From assembly GCF_002218045.2 (NCBI RefSeq), contig NZ_AP018686.1, positions 434,001 through 498,000 of the forward strand: a stretch of DNA of 64,000 nucleotides, in the 5' to 3' direction. The stretch is from Vibrio rumoiensis (GTDB lineage Bacteria > Pseudomonadota > Gammaproteobacteria > Enterobacterales > Vibrionaceae). Of this stretch, positions 1 through 8,625 are shown piece after piece. The number at the start of each line of letters is the position of its first letter. Position 1 is the stretch's first letter. The position numbers and the translations under genes were made by a program. The notes under the pieces were generated by a model that saw only the letters and a list, made by a program, of their open reading frames with translations, made no database searches and had not been told where the DNA came from.

Positions 1-2
1 TT

Positions 3-3000
3 GAGCTTCATTATGAGGTAACGGATGGAGCCCTGAGCACTCAGGGGCTCTCTGCTGTGATTCATATTGATACGCAAGCAGTAAGCACAAGTGGAACATC
101 AGCAGGCACTTCGCCTACGGGAAATAACAATCAAACTCCGAGTCAACAGACTGTAACAACTTTTCACATTAAAGCTGATGCGGGCTCTTCTGGTTCTTTA
201 TATTTGGGTGAAACGGCAACACCGAATAATTATATTCCTGGTTTGTATGGGTATCTTCAAGTAGATGCTACAGGGCATTACGAATATTTCTTATACCCTC
301 ATGACTCAAATTCAGATCCAATCAAGCAACTTGCTGAAGGGGAGGCAAGGTTTCCTCTCGATAAATTTGCTATTCCAGGTAGCTCTAAACTGGTCACAGT
401 TTATGTGGATGGGGTGAATGATTCTCCAATAATTACAGGAGAAACGTCATCTACGGTTGACTCAAACGGCCAGGTTATTGGGCATCACCATGCAGTTGAG
501 CTCGGTGAGTCTGTTGTTGTTGGGCATGTGACCGCTATTGAGATAGATAATAATGATTACGTTACTTTCACCGTATCTGATGTGAATGGTCAGGTTCCTA
601 ATGGTTTTCAAATTAATGATATAACTGGTCATTACCATTATCAACCAGATCCTACGGATTACCCTAACCTCGGAGCCGGTCAGTCTAAAGATGTCACCTT
701 TACAGTGACAGCAACGGATACCCAAGGTGCAATGACTGAAGTACCGATTACTTTCACCGTTCACGGGCAAAACACGGCACCAACAGCGGATGCGACTGTT
801 GATTTAGGGCAAAGTGATGAAGATACAACTCTTACTTTAGTTGGTTCTTCGAGTTCGACAGTAACATCTTCTACTCCAACTTTTGATTTGGTTGGTTTGT
901 CTAATGCCGTTGATCCAGATGGTGATAAACTGCATATTACTAATGTAAAACTAGATCCGAATTCACCACTTCAAGGACATTTTCAGGATATTGGTGGAGG
1001 ACGCTATGAATTTATTCCAGCATCAAATGAATTTGGTATTGTTCATTTCACCTATGAAGTCACAGATGGCTTAGACTCAACGACTGTGAGTGCTAGCCTA
1101 ACAGTAGACTCGGTCAATGATGTACCAACTTATACTGCGATTAATTTAGGTCATGTGGATGAGCTAGACCAAACGTTGCCAGTGCTAAATGTTGTCACTT
1201 TCACAGAAAGTCAGTTGTTAGCTCAGGCTAGTGATGTGGATGTAGGCAGAGATCCTAACGAAGTTTTAAGTCTACAAAGTGTTGCTTTAAAAGACCCATC
1301 TCAAGGTAGTTTGACTGATGCTGGCAAAGGTAATTATCAGTTCGTGCCTGCGGATGACTTTAACGGGAAAGTGAAGCTTGATATCACAGTGGTAGATCAT
1401 GCGGGCGAAATTGTGGTTGGTGAAGGCACCATTACTGTCGATCCTGTTAATGATAAACCCATCGATGTCAACAGTGGTTTAGAAATAGACCAAGTAGATA
1501 TTAATGCGAACTCACTTAATGGCAATATTAATGAAGATAACGCCCAAACGGGTGGCAAATTCCTCGTTTCAGGACAATTGGAAATAACCGATGTTGACTC
1601 AGGTGAAGGTCATTTTATTGCCAATAGTGCGCTAAAAGGCCAATATGGTCAGTTATCGATTGATGCCGATGGTAATTGGCAGTATCAATTGATGGCGAAC
1701 CATACCGATACCATACAAAGCCTTGCTGTGGGTGAAACACTAGAAGATGTTTTCCACTTGGCAACTGATGATAATGGCGGTAACAATGGTGCGTCATATC
1801 CATTTAAGGTAACTATTCATGGAGCACAAGATACAGCCTCCATTAAAGTGGAAGCTGGTGATACTGATACGGGTGGTATCAAGCTTACTTCGGATCCACA
1901 AATTACTAATTTGTTGGTGAATGCAGCTAACCAAGTAACGGCTGCTGATGTGACCACAACGGGTAAACTCACCGTGCATGATGTGGATACCTCTGAAGAG
2001 CATTTCGCCGCGACGACTCAAACAGGAACGTATGGCTCATTGGTTATCACCGAATCAGGGGATTGGACTTATACCGTCGATAATAATCAAATAGAGCTAC
2101 AGCAGTTATCTATTAGTGAAACAGTCACCGAAACCTTTACCGTTTCATCAGCCGATGGTTCAGCAACGCATGATATTACGGTGACCTTAACTGGTGAAAA
2201 CAATGTCCCAGTGATTGAAGCGGTACAAACACAAACCATCGCGGAAGATGCGAGCCAAATTAGTGGCCAGCTGCATGCGAAAGATATCGATAATGATGCG
2301 GATATTCCTACCATTACATACGCAGTTGATGGGCAAGCTCCAGTTGGTTTCACTTTAAATTCAGATGGTTCTTATAGTTTTGGAGCGACAGATTCCAGCT
2401 ATCAAAGCTTAGCGGTTGGTGAATCACGTGATGTGACTGTTGACGTTGTTGCAACCGATAATCAATCTGGCACAAGTCAACCACAAAGCTTAACCTTTAC
2501 TGTGACAGGGACGAATGATGCGCCAGTGATTACACCAATTACCGCGCAAACGGCTAATGAAGGGGGTGCACAGCTTGTCACTGGGACAGTGACCTCTAGT
2601 GATGTCGATAATGGTGCTACCGCGACTTATAGCACAACCGCAACAGTGGCAGGGTTTGTGTTGAACGCTAATGGTTCATACCGCTTTGATCCAAGTGATG
2701 CAGCATACCAACATTTGGCGGTAGGTGTTTCGCAAGATATTACTATCCCTGTGACAGTCACGGATGAACATGGTACGACAGATAGCACCGATTTAGTGAT
2801 CACTATTACTGGTACTAATGATGCGCCAGTGTTAACCGTACCAACCCCAATTCAAGTTGATGAAGACGGTTCTGTTGTATCAAGTCAATTACAAGCTACT
2901 GATATTGATGGTGATGCATTAACTTATGCGTTAGCACCAAACCAAGGTGCGGTTGATGGTTTCAGTATTAAATCAGATGGCAGTTATAGCTTTGATGCTA

Positions 3001-4220
3001 GTCATGCCACCTACCAAAGCTTAGCGGCAGGTGAGACTCAGGATATAACAATTGAACTGCAAGTATCCGATGGTAAAGGTGGTACTGATACCCAAGAATT
3101 AAATATCACGGTGACAGGCACTAATGACGGCCCAACCGTGACTCAAGCTGAGGTGATTTCGGCAACAGACGAAGACCACTCAACGACATTTACGTTGCAA
3201 GATTTATTGGTACAGGCGAATGATGCTGATAGAGGCGAAAAAGCTCAATTAAGCATCACTAATCATGCTGTCACAGCCGATCACGGTAGTGTGCAGTGGA
3301 ATGGTTCTGAATTTGAATATACACCAGAGCATGACTATAGCGGTGATGTGACCTTTAGTTATCAGGTTGTTGACCCTCATGGTGAAGTGGTTGACCAAAC
3401 AGCGACGATGCATATTGATGCGGTTAACGATGATCCCGTTGTTAGTGGTGATGTGGCTTTAACTCACTCTACCGGTAAAGGTATGTCTACAAGCTTTACT
3501 CTGAGTGAGTTTTTGGATGGAGCATCTGATGTGGACAGTACTGCATTAAATGTCAATCCGCATACACTTCAGGTAGACCATGGCACATTAACGTATGATG
3601 CTTCTCAGCAGAGCTTTCACTATGATGCCGATGCTAATTATGTTGGTGATGTGATCTTTAGTTATGATGTGATTGATGGTGATGGCGGTTCGGTTACTCA
3701 ACATGCCACTATGAGTGTGTATGATGCGCCGGATGATCCAGTCATCTCACAGCCGATGCCGTTACCAACGCCAACACCGATGATAGTACCAACGCCACCA
3801 TTACAAAGTGGGAATCTACCACCTGCGCCACCCGTACAAAACGACGCGGGCGATGATGGTGATATATCCTCGGTGAGTATTGCTGCAAATGCATCACCGG
3901 TTGATCATTATTTAGCGTTGCTGGGTTTAGATGCGTCAGACAAAGCAGATATAAAACCTGCGCATGATGATTTAGGCTCACTAGACCATATTGCAGCATT
4001 CCATAGCCCGCTAGCGGATGATGCGAATGCACATTTAATGGCGCAGCAAGGGGATGCTTTTGCCAGCCCATTAGATGATGCGGATGATAAGCACGATAAA
4101 CATTCAACTTTGCATGATCCTAAGCATCCTGATGGCCATGTTGAAGATATCAACCACCATGATGATCTTTTGACAGACTCTAATCACTACGATTCACTTA
4201 ATGATCACCACCAGCACTAA
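3..4220 (+). CDS. Giant cadherin/VCBS-repeat surface protein, C-terminal part (5' end outside window)
   Basis: The reading frame is open from the left edge, so the GTG at 57 is only an internal codon. About 1,405 residues are visible. They consist of tandem beta-sandwich repeats of roughly 100 residues with recurring TGTNDAPV-type linkers and acidic calcium-site-like D-x-D motifs, as in VCBS/cadherin-like adhesins. The last 150 residues differ: a proline-rich linker (around residues 1240-1270 of the visible part), then an Asp/His-rich tail ending in HHQH. I see no RTX nonapeptide block and no LPXTG-like anchor. By family analogy it is exported by a type I system and acts in adhesion or biofilm, but no exporter gene adjoins it here. 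A strong hairpin terminator follows. Function is inferred from architecture only. Confidence 0.8.
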   Translation, partial: ELHYEVTDGALSTQGLSAVIHIDTQAVSTSGTSAGTSPTGNNNQTPSQQTVTTFHIKADAGSSGSLYLGETATPNNYIPGLYGYLQVDATGHYEYFLYPHDSNSDPIKQLAEGEARFPLDKFAIPGSSKLVTVYVDGVNDSPIITGETSSTVDSNGQVIGHHHAVELGESVVVGHVTAIEIDNNDYVTFTVSDVNGQVPNGFQINDITGHYHYQPDPTDYPNLGAGQSKDVTFTVTATDTQGAMTEVPITFTVHGQNTAPTADATVDLGQSDEDTTLTLVGSSSSTVTSSTPTFDLVGLSNAVDPDGDKLHITNVKLDPNSPLQGHFQDIGGGRYEFIPASNEFGIVHFTYEVTDGLDSTTVSASLTVDSVNDVPTYTAINLGHVDELDQTLPVLNVVTFTESQLLAQASDVDVGRDPNEVLSLQSVALKDPSQGSLTDAGKGNYQFVPADDFNGKVKLDITVVDHAGEIVVGEGTITVDPVNDKPIDVNSGLEIDQVDINANSLNGNINEDNAQTGGKFLVSGQLEITDVDSGEGHFIANSALKGQYGQLSIDADGNWQYQLMANHTDTIQSLAVGETLEDVFHLATDDNGGNNGASYPFKVTIHGAQDTASIKVEAGDTDTGGIKLTSDPQITNLLVNAANQVTAADVTTTGKLTVHDVDTSEEHFAATTQTGTYGSLVITESGDWTYTVDNNQIELQQLSISETVTETFTVSSADGSATHDITVTLTGENNVPVIEAVQTQTIAEDASQISGQLHAKDIDNDADIPTITYAVDGQAPVGFTLNSDGSYSFGATDSSYQSLAVGESRDVTVDVVATDNQSGTSQPQSLTFTVTGTNDAPVITPITAQTANEGGAQLVTGTVTSSDVDNGATATYSTTATVAGFVLNANGSYRFDPSDAAYQHLAVGVSQDITIPVTVTDEHGTTDSTDLVITITGTNDAPVLTVPTPIQVDEDGSVVSSQLQATDIDGDALTYALAPNQGAVDGFSIKSDGSYSFDASHATYQSLAAGETQDITIELQVSDGKGGTDTQELNITVTGTNDGPTVTQAEVISATDEDHSTTFTLQDLLVQANDADRGEKAQLSITNHAVTADHGSVQWNGSEFEYTPEHDYSGDVTFSYQVVDPHGEVVDQTATMHIDAVNDDPVVSGDVALTHSTGKGMSTSFTLSEFLDGASDVDSTALNVNPHTLQVDHGTLTYDASQQSFHYDADANYVGDVIFSYDVIDGDGGSVTQHATMSVYDAPDDPVISQPMPLPTPTPMIVPTPPLQSGNLPPAPPVQNDAGDDGDISSVSIAANASPVDHYLALLGLDASDKADIKPAHDDLGSLDHIAAFHSPLADDANAHLMAQQGDAFASPLDDADDKHDKHSTLHDPKHPDGHVEDINHHDDLLTDSNHYDSLNDHHQH

Positions 4221-4242
4221 ACTTAACCGTTTGGGGTGAATA

Positions 4243-4280
4243 AAAACCGTAGTTCTCGCGAGCTACGGTTTGTCTTATTG
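4243..4280. terminator. Bidirectional Rho-independent terminator
   Basis: The arms AACCGTAG and CTACGGTT pair around a short CG-rich loop. An A-run lies to the left and a T-rich stretch to the right. It sits between the convergent adhesin gene and the original 3' end of the pectate lyase gene, so it can serve both strands. Confidence 0.75.
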
Positions 4281-4430
4281 TTATTTATCTAATAAGGCTT
4301 TCAACGCCAACGCTTCATCACGACCTGGCATTGGTTTTGATTCATCAATTTTGGCGGCTTGTTTTAGTTTTTCAAGTAGCTCTGGTTTGATGGTGTTGTC
4401 GTCGCTAAATTGCGTCTTGCCGTCTTTATA
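4281..4430 (-). pseudogene. Displaced 3' end of the PL9 pectate lyase gene
   Basis: Read on the minus strand, this stretch encodes about 49 residues (beginning KDGKTQFSDDNTIKPELL, ending ALLDK) followed by TAA, with no start of its own. Deleting the adjacent IS630 element and one TA duplication joins it in frame to the pectate lyase gene at ...VANAFY|KDGKT. It is therefore the severed C-terminus of that enzyme. It has no ribosome binding site and is probably not translated. Confidence 0.9.
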
Positions 4431-5521
4431 TACCCAATCAACTTGAAGTTGCAGGTTTCAATACTTGAAAGTTATCATTAATTCGAGACATTAGTGAACT
4501 TGCAACTTCAGGTAAAGTCACATCAAAAAATGTATCGATGGCACCCTTAAAGGATGCCTTTGTGGGGAAATATACATTGTTTCTTGCATGTTCATGCATC
4601 ACCTTCCACAGTCGCTCAATTGGGTTTAAATTGGGGCTGTAAGGAGGCAAATAATGAAGCTCAATATTCAGCATGGTTGCAAAGTCTTTGACTAACTGGC
4701 TACGGTGATAGCCTGCACCATCTAAAACAATGTGTACTTTTTGTTCTAATGGGTAATGTTCTTTCTTAAGTTTCCAAAGGAAACGAGCAATATTCTCACT
4801 GTTTACCGTGTCGTAATTTTCAACAACCGTGGCTGAAATATTATTTAAGTTTAAAGCACCAATGTAATTTAACCGAGTACGGCTACCCGTGGTTTCAATC
4901 ACTTTATCTTCACCTTTACGGATCCAGCCGTAAGTGATTTTGGTCGCTTGGCTTGGATGCACAGCATCCATAAATAAGATAGGCTCGCCGCGTTGTTTCA
5001 GTTCACGATAATATTCAATGAAAGCGTGTTGAGCTTCAGGGTTAAACTTATGAGGAACACCTTTAGGTTGTTTGTAAGAAAAACCATTGTGATGTAGCCA
5101 TTTGTTCATACCAGCAACCGTATAGGTGACCTGAAATTCAGACTGAACGTAATCAACAATTTGATGAGTATGAAAGTAAGTATTCTCAGCGAGGTGCTCA
5201 ATAAGCGCCATTGTTTCCGCTGCATTGAGCTTACTCTGAGAACCGCCATTTTCTGGTGTGAGTTTTTCAGATTTCAAGTAATCATTGATATGACGAGTAA
5301 CGGTAGTTTCATGAATTCGCAAAGCTTGCGAAATCATAGAATTTGACCAACCTTCAGACGCAAGCAAGACCGCTTTAATGCGGTCGCGCACTCGACCATC
5401 ACGCGCAGAGTCATGCATTCGTTCGAGCTGTTTCTTCTTCTGGTTGGATAATTCTATTTTCATGTTTGTTAGCATGATCCTGTTAAAAGATAAAATCAAG
5501 CATCTTCAATGATCACGGGTA
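4431..5521 (-). mobile_element. IS630-family insertion sequence, copy 1
   Basis: A 1,091-bp element bounded by TACCC at the left and GGGTA at the right, flanked on both sides by TA, the target duplication typical of IS630/Tc1-type elements. Both termini recur at the ends of the second copy (49841 and 52482). It carries one transposase gene and is inserted in the 3' part of the pectate lyase gene. Confidence 0.9.
4438..5463 (-). CDS. IS630-family transposase
   Basis: A 341-residue protein when started at MKIELSNQ; longer starts lack support. An N-terminal helix-turn-helix region (about residues 20-65, with SMISQALRIHETTVTRHI) precedes a DDE catalytic core: LFMDAVHP gives the first Asp, VLDGAGYH the second, and PYSPNLNPIERLWK the Glu. 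The frame is intact, so the element may still be mobile. The closest relative in the window is the transposase at 51480-52475, which differs at scattered residues, so the two copies are not a recent duplicate pair. Confidence 0.93.
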   Translation of the reverse strand: MKIELSNQKKKQLERMHDSARDGRVRDRIKAVLLASEGWSNSMISQALRIHETTVTRHINDYLKSEKLTPENGGSQSKLNAAETMALIEHLAENTYFHTHQIVDYVQSEFQVTYTVAGMNKWLHHNGFSYKQPKGVPHKFNPEAQHAFIEYYRELKQRGEPILFMDAVHPSQATKITYGWIRKGEDKVIETTGSRTRLNYIGALNLNNISATVVENYDTVNSENIARFLWKLKKEHYPLEQKVHIVLDGAGYHRSQLVKDFATMLNIELHYLPPYSPNLNPIERLWKVMHEHARNNVYFPTKASFKGAIDTFFDVTLPEVASSLMSRINDNFQVLKPATSS

Positions 5522-7611
5522 TAGAAAGCATTGGCAACGGATTTTTCAAAGCTTACAGAATCATCGTACTTGCTGGTTTGGTAGAAACGTAGCGAAGTAT
5601 TGTGAGTAAAGTTGCCTTGTTTGATTTCATCGGAATATGGGCTTAAACGGAATAGGTAGTTAAAGCGTTTATTATCGATAGAAACGTTGTTTTCTACTGT
5701 GAGAGAACCTGGATTAAAGTTATCGGTAAAGCCATCCATATTGTTAGCAAACGCTAAGCTGTTTTTGATTACATGATTCACAGGTAGGCCTTCGCCCCCG
5801 AGTTTGAAACCATTACCAATGGTGCCACCTGCGTTTGGATGATCAAGTGTTTGGCCATTTTTAAAGGCAATAGAATCAATAATCGTCACGACGCCGTTCG
5901 GGCCATCTTCCACTTTGTTAAATAGATCCCAACCATCATCGGCGTTGTGGTGAGAGATACAACGGATAAAGGTATTGCCATCCCCAACGCGCATTTTGGC
6001 GGCAAAGCCATCTGCATTGATGCGTGATTTATCCATGTTGTTGTAGCTTTCACTGTCCATTACTGTGTTGTAACTTGCCCATAATGCGCGGCCCACACCT
6101 TCTGGTGAGGTGATTTGGAAGCCTGTATCTGGTGCGCCATGAGTCAGCATGTGCTCAAAGGTGTTATGGCTACCATAAACGATAAATTGGCCGCCAGTGA
6201 TTTCGATGTTTTTGTAGTGCCAGTAATGGGCGGAATGAATCACTTCACCCGTGAAACGAACGTTATCACCAAGTGCTATCAGTGATTTTTCTTTGCCTTC
6301 TACACCGCTCATGTCTGCTGAAATCGTTGTAGCAGGGTAGTCGCCATCTTCAAGGTAGATAGTGCCACCTGGCGCTAATAGTTGAAGTGCGGTTTCTAGG
6401 CTAGTGGGTTTGCTTTCGCTACCATCACCCGCTGCCGTTGCCGCAGGGCTCACGTAGATTTTTTCTGGGTTATCAATAACCGATTTGGTTACCGATAGCT
6501 TATGAACTTGTGGATTAAGATCCGGACCTTCCGTTGCAGTAAAGGTGATTTCAAAATTACTGGATGCTTTGTCAAGATCAGCTTGGTAGCGAAATAACTC
6601 ACCCGCTTTAACTTGTTGACCTGAGACTAACTCTTCACCATCTTGAGTGACGGAGAACGTACCGGCGTAGTTAGCACGAGCTTGCACATAGTAGTCATCG
6701 GTCGCGGTATGAGCTGATGACGCATTTTCAAATACAAGCTTGTTAGGTGCTGCGTGGTATTTTGGGGCGTCTTTGGTATTGGCTTCTGAGAGTTTTAAAT
6801 CGACATCTGACACTGAGATTTTTGCGTTACGTGAAGCAAAGAAACCAACATATTGAGTGTCTGGATCTTGGATTTCAACTAGGTTAGCCGGTGCGCCTTC
6901 AAGCGGAACGGTTTTGGTTGTCTTGCCATCATTAAAGCTCACTTCGAAAGTATTATCGGTACGTGTAACCGACATTTTATACGCTAGCGATTCACCAAAT
7001 TTTACGCCTTTGAGATATTCATCGCGGGACATTTTATTGCCGCCAGTTCCCCAAGGGTGATATATCCCTTCACGGTAGTTACCGTTGATATTGGTTAATC
7101 CGTTAGCTTCACCTTTTTTATTGGCGCGGAATACGTTCATGACCATGTTAGAGGCGGCTGGGAACTCTTCCATACCTTGTGGCTGAGGGTTCATACGTGG
7201 CTTACCGATGATGTCACGAACCATTATCCCCGCACCTTCTTGGCGGTTTGGCGTGGCATCGGTCTCAGGGCCGAGTTGATCAAGGGTGACGGTCGCTGAC
7301 AGTGTAAAGTTTACATCGGTTGGTAGTGCGGTGTAGTAATAGGTTACGCCTTCGTGCGAGTTTGCTAGCTTGCCACCTCGGCTTTCAATGTTGAAGTGTT
7401 TCTCAAGCTTACCTGAGCTGACTTTTTTACCATCCACGGTCACTTGGTTAGTTCCGACCTTTTCAGGCAAAATAGTGGAACCAAAATTTAAGTCAGTAGA
7501 CTGGCCAAAAGTAATCGCATTCCACTCTAAGGCATTGACATCAGGCAGATCAGCAGAAGCAAAAGGGCTTAAGGTTAAAGCAATTAACCCAGTGAGGGTT
7601 TTCTGTTTCAT
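5506..7611 (-). CDS. pelX: PL9 family (exo)pectate lyase, PelX-like, 3'-truncated by IS630
   Basis: Cleaves polygalacturonate by beta-elimination; PelX-type enzymes act in the periplasm on oligogalacturonates. A signal peptide (residues 1-20, ending ASA) is followed by N-terminal beta-sandwich-like regions (about 30-400) and a right-handed beta-helix (about 400-690). Residues D534, D558, D559 and D562 reproduce the spacing of the calcium-binding Asps of Pel9A (0, 24, 25, 28), and K603 in GFKLGG fits its catalytic Lys. The IS630 insertion replaces the last 49 residues by TRDH encoded in the inverted repeat, so the catalytic part remains but the C-terminal cap is lost; activity is uncertain. 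It lies downstream of kdgM behind a hairpin and has its own ribosome site (AAGGATATAACA before ATG). PelX versus another PL9 subtype is not settled. Confidence 0.88.
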   Translation of the reverse strand: MKQKTLTGLIALTLSPFASADLPDVNALEWNAITFGQSTDLNFGSTILPEKVGTNQVTVDGKKVSSGKLEKHFNIESRGGKLANSHEGVTYYYTALPTDVNFTLSATVTLDQLGPETDATPNRQEGAGIMVRDIIGKPRMNPQPQGMEEFPAASNMVMNVFRANKKGEANGLTNINGNYREGIYHPWGTGGNKMSRDEYLKGVKFGESLAYKMSVTRTDNTFEVSFNDGKTTKTVPLEGAPANLVEIQDPDTQYVGFFASRNAKISVSDVDLKLSEANTKDAPKYHAAPNKLVFENASSAHTATDDYYVQARANYAGTFSVTQDGEELVSGQQVKAGELFRYQADLDKASSNFEITFTATEGPDLNPQVHKLSVTKSVIDNPEKIYVSPAATAAGDGSESKPTSLETALQLLAPGGTIYLEDGDYPATTISADMSGVEGKEKSLIALGDNVRFTGEVIHSAHYWHYKNIEITGGQFIVYGSHNTFEHMLTHGAPDTGFQITSPEGVGRALWASYNTVMDSESYNNMDKSRINADGFAAKMRVGDGNTFIRCISHHNADDGWDLFNKVEDGPNGVVTIIDSIAFKNGQTLDHPNAGGTIGNGFKLGGEGLPVNHVIKNSLAFANNMDGFTDNFNPGSLTVENNVSIDNKRFNYLFRLSPYSDEIKQGNFTHNTSLRFYQTSKYDDSVSFEKSVANAFYTRDH

Positions 7612-7627
7612 TGTTATATCCTTATAG

Positions 7628-7662
7628 CAAAAAGAGTTTCCATTAATAGGAAACTCTTTTAG
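7628..7662 (-). terminator. Hairpin between kdgM and pelX
   Basis: AAAAGAGTTTCC pairs with GGAAACTCTTTT around a 7-base loop. On the minus strand it follows the kdgM stop and ends in a T-run, so it can terminate or attenuate kdgM transcripts before pelX. Confidence 0.7.
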
Positions 7663-7672
7663 GGGAGAATTG

Positions 7673-8389
7673 TTAGAAGTTATATTTTAAGCCTGCACGG
7701 TAGCGAGGAACATATTCGTCTTTACCATCTTTTAAGGTATCCGTGTTCTGTGACACCATGCCGAATTCGATGAATGGTCTCCAACCACTTTCAAAACCTT
7801 TATATTCAGCGGTTAGGTTAACAAGGTTAAGGTAGTTATTATCACCATCGTAACCTGAGCTATCAGACTGCTCGAATTTATATTCGAAATCGATGCCCAA
7901 TCCAAAATCACCAATGTTGTAACCACTAGTTAAGTTCAGCTGATTGTAGTGGCTGTTGTCTGTACTTGGTGCTGATACATTTTTATACCCATAGCGATAG
8001 CGTAGTGCGATATTCCAATCATCAGTTAGCTTTTGTGTGCCTTTAAAGTCCAGTTTGTGGGTTACGGCGCTAGAACTTGAATCTAAGGCATAAGCTGGTT
8101 GAAAGGTTAATGAATCCGTCGCTTTATAGTTGTAGCTGATTTTTGCTTCATGGCCGACGCTTTTGATTTCGCCAAAATTGACATCATCACCAGCATAACC
8201 CCATTTCATTTCACCACTGATCCCAATACCGTTTTCAAAAGTGTGCGCTAAAGTCATGCGATCACGGTGTCGAGAGGCCATATCGCCTTCTTCAGGGATA
8301 AATTCATGTCGTAAGTTGATGCTAGCAGCAGAAGCGCCTAGTGAAGTTAACGCGATTGCAACCATTGGTACTAATAGCAGTTTTTTCAT
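7673..8389 (-). CDS. kdgM: Oligogalacturonate-specific outer-membrane porin, KdgM family
   Basis: A 238-residue outer-membrane channel that admits oligogalacturonides. I start it at MKKLLLVPM because AAGGA lies about 9 bases upstream; a longer frame to 8425 lacks such a site. The signal peptide ends SLGASA. The mature chain shows alternating beta strands rich in Tyr, Lys and Arg (for example LRYRYGYKN, FRAGLKYNF-type ends) and finishes with an aromatic residue (KYNF), as expected for BAM substrates. The order kdgM-pelX and the KdgR-like box upstream support a role in pectin use. The size is normal for the family. Confidence 0.88.
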   Translation of the reverse strand: MKKLLLVPMVAIALTSLGASAASINLRHEFIPEEGDMASRHRDRMTLAHTFENGIGISGEMKWGYAGDDVNFGEIKSVGHEAKISYNYKATDSLTFQPAYALDSSSSAVTHKLDFKGTQKLTDDWNIALRYRYGYKNVSAPSTDNSHYNQLNLTSGYNIGDFGLGIDFEYKFEQSDSSGYDGDNNYLNLVNLTAEYKGFESGWRPFIEFGMVSQNTDTLKDGKDEYVPRYRAGLKYNF

Positions 8390-8433
8390 GGTTATATTCC
8401 TTTTTGTAATATTTTTCATTTCCAACTTATAAT

Positions 8434-8449
8434 AATGAAACGTTGTTCC
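8434..8449. promoter_or_regulatory. KdgR-like operator upstream of kdgM
   Basis: AATGAAACGTTGTTCC, about 45 bases before the kdgM start, resembles the imperfect palindrome TGAAACnnnGTTTCA bound by KdgR. Related boxes occur at four other pectin genes in this window. Confidence 0.65.
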
Positions 8450-8559
8450 TTTTTAAAAGAAATGATGGTTTGATTTGTGATCTTGATAACTTTGTCGGAA
8501 TGATTTTGCTGAGTAATGTGAAGTAATTCACGTTGCTTTTTGGGGAGGGTTATAGGCTT

Positions 8560-8598
8560 AAAAAAATCCCAACCAACGGGGTATTGGTTAGGATTTTA
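8560..8598 (-). terminator. Terminator downstream of ogl
   Basis: AATCCTAACCAA and TTGGTTGGGATT pair around a short loop on the minus strand, followed by a run of seven T. It closes the ogl transcript. Confidence 0.75.
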
Positions 8599-8625
8599 TG
8601 ATTGTTAATGAAATGTTGTCAGATC

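Noticed and set aside
2087..4153. Several minus-strand open frames inside the left adhesin gene
   Set aside because: They are antisense shadows of the repeat-rich coding frame, with compositions mirroring its codon pattern.
8241..8432. Plus-strand open frame opposite the kdgM start
   Set aside because: It lies antisense to the signal peptide and first strands of kdgM and shows no ribosome site or recognisable protein.
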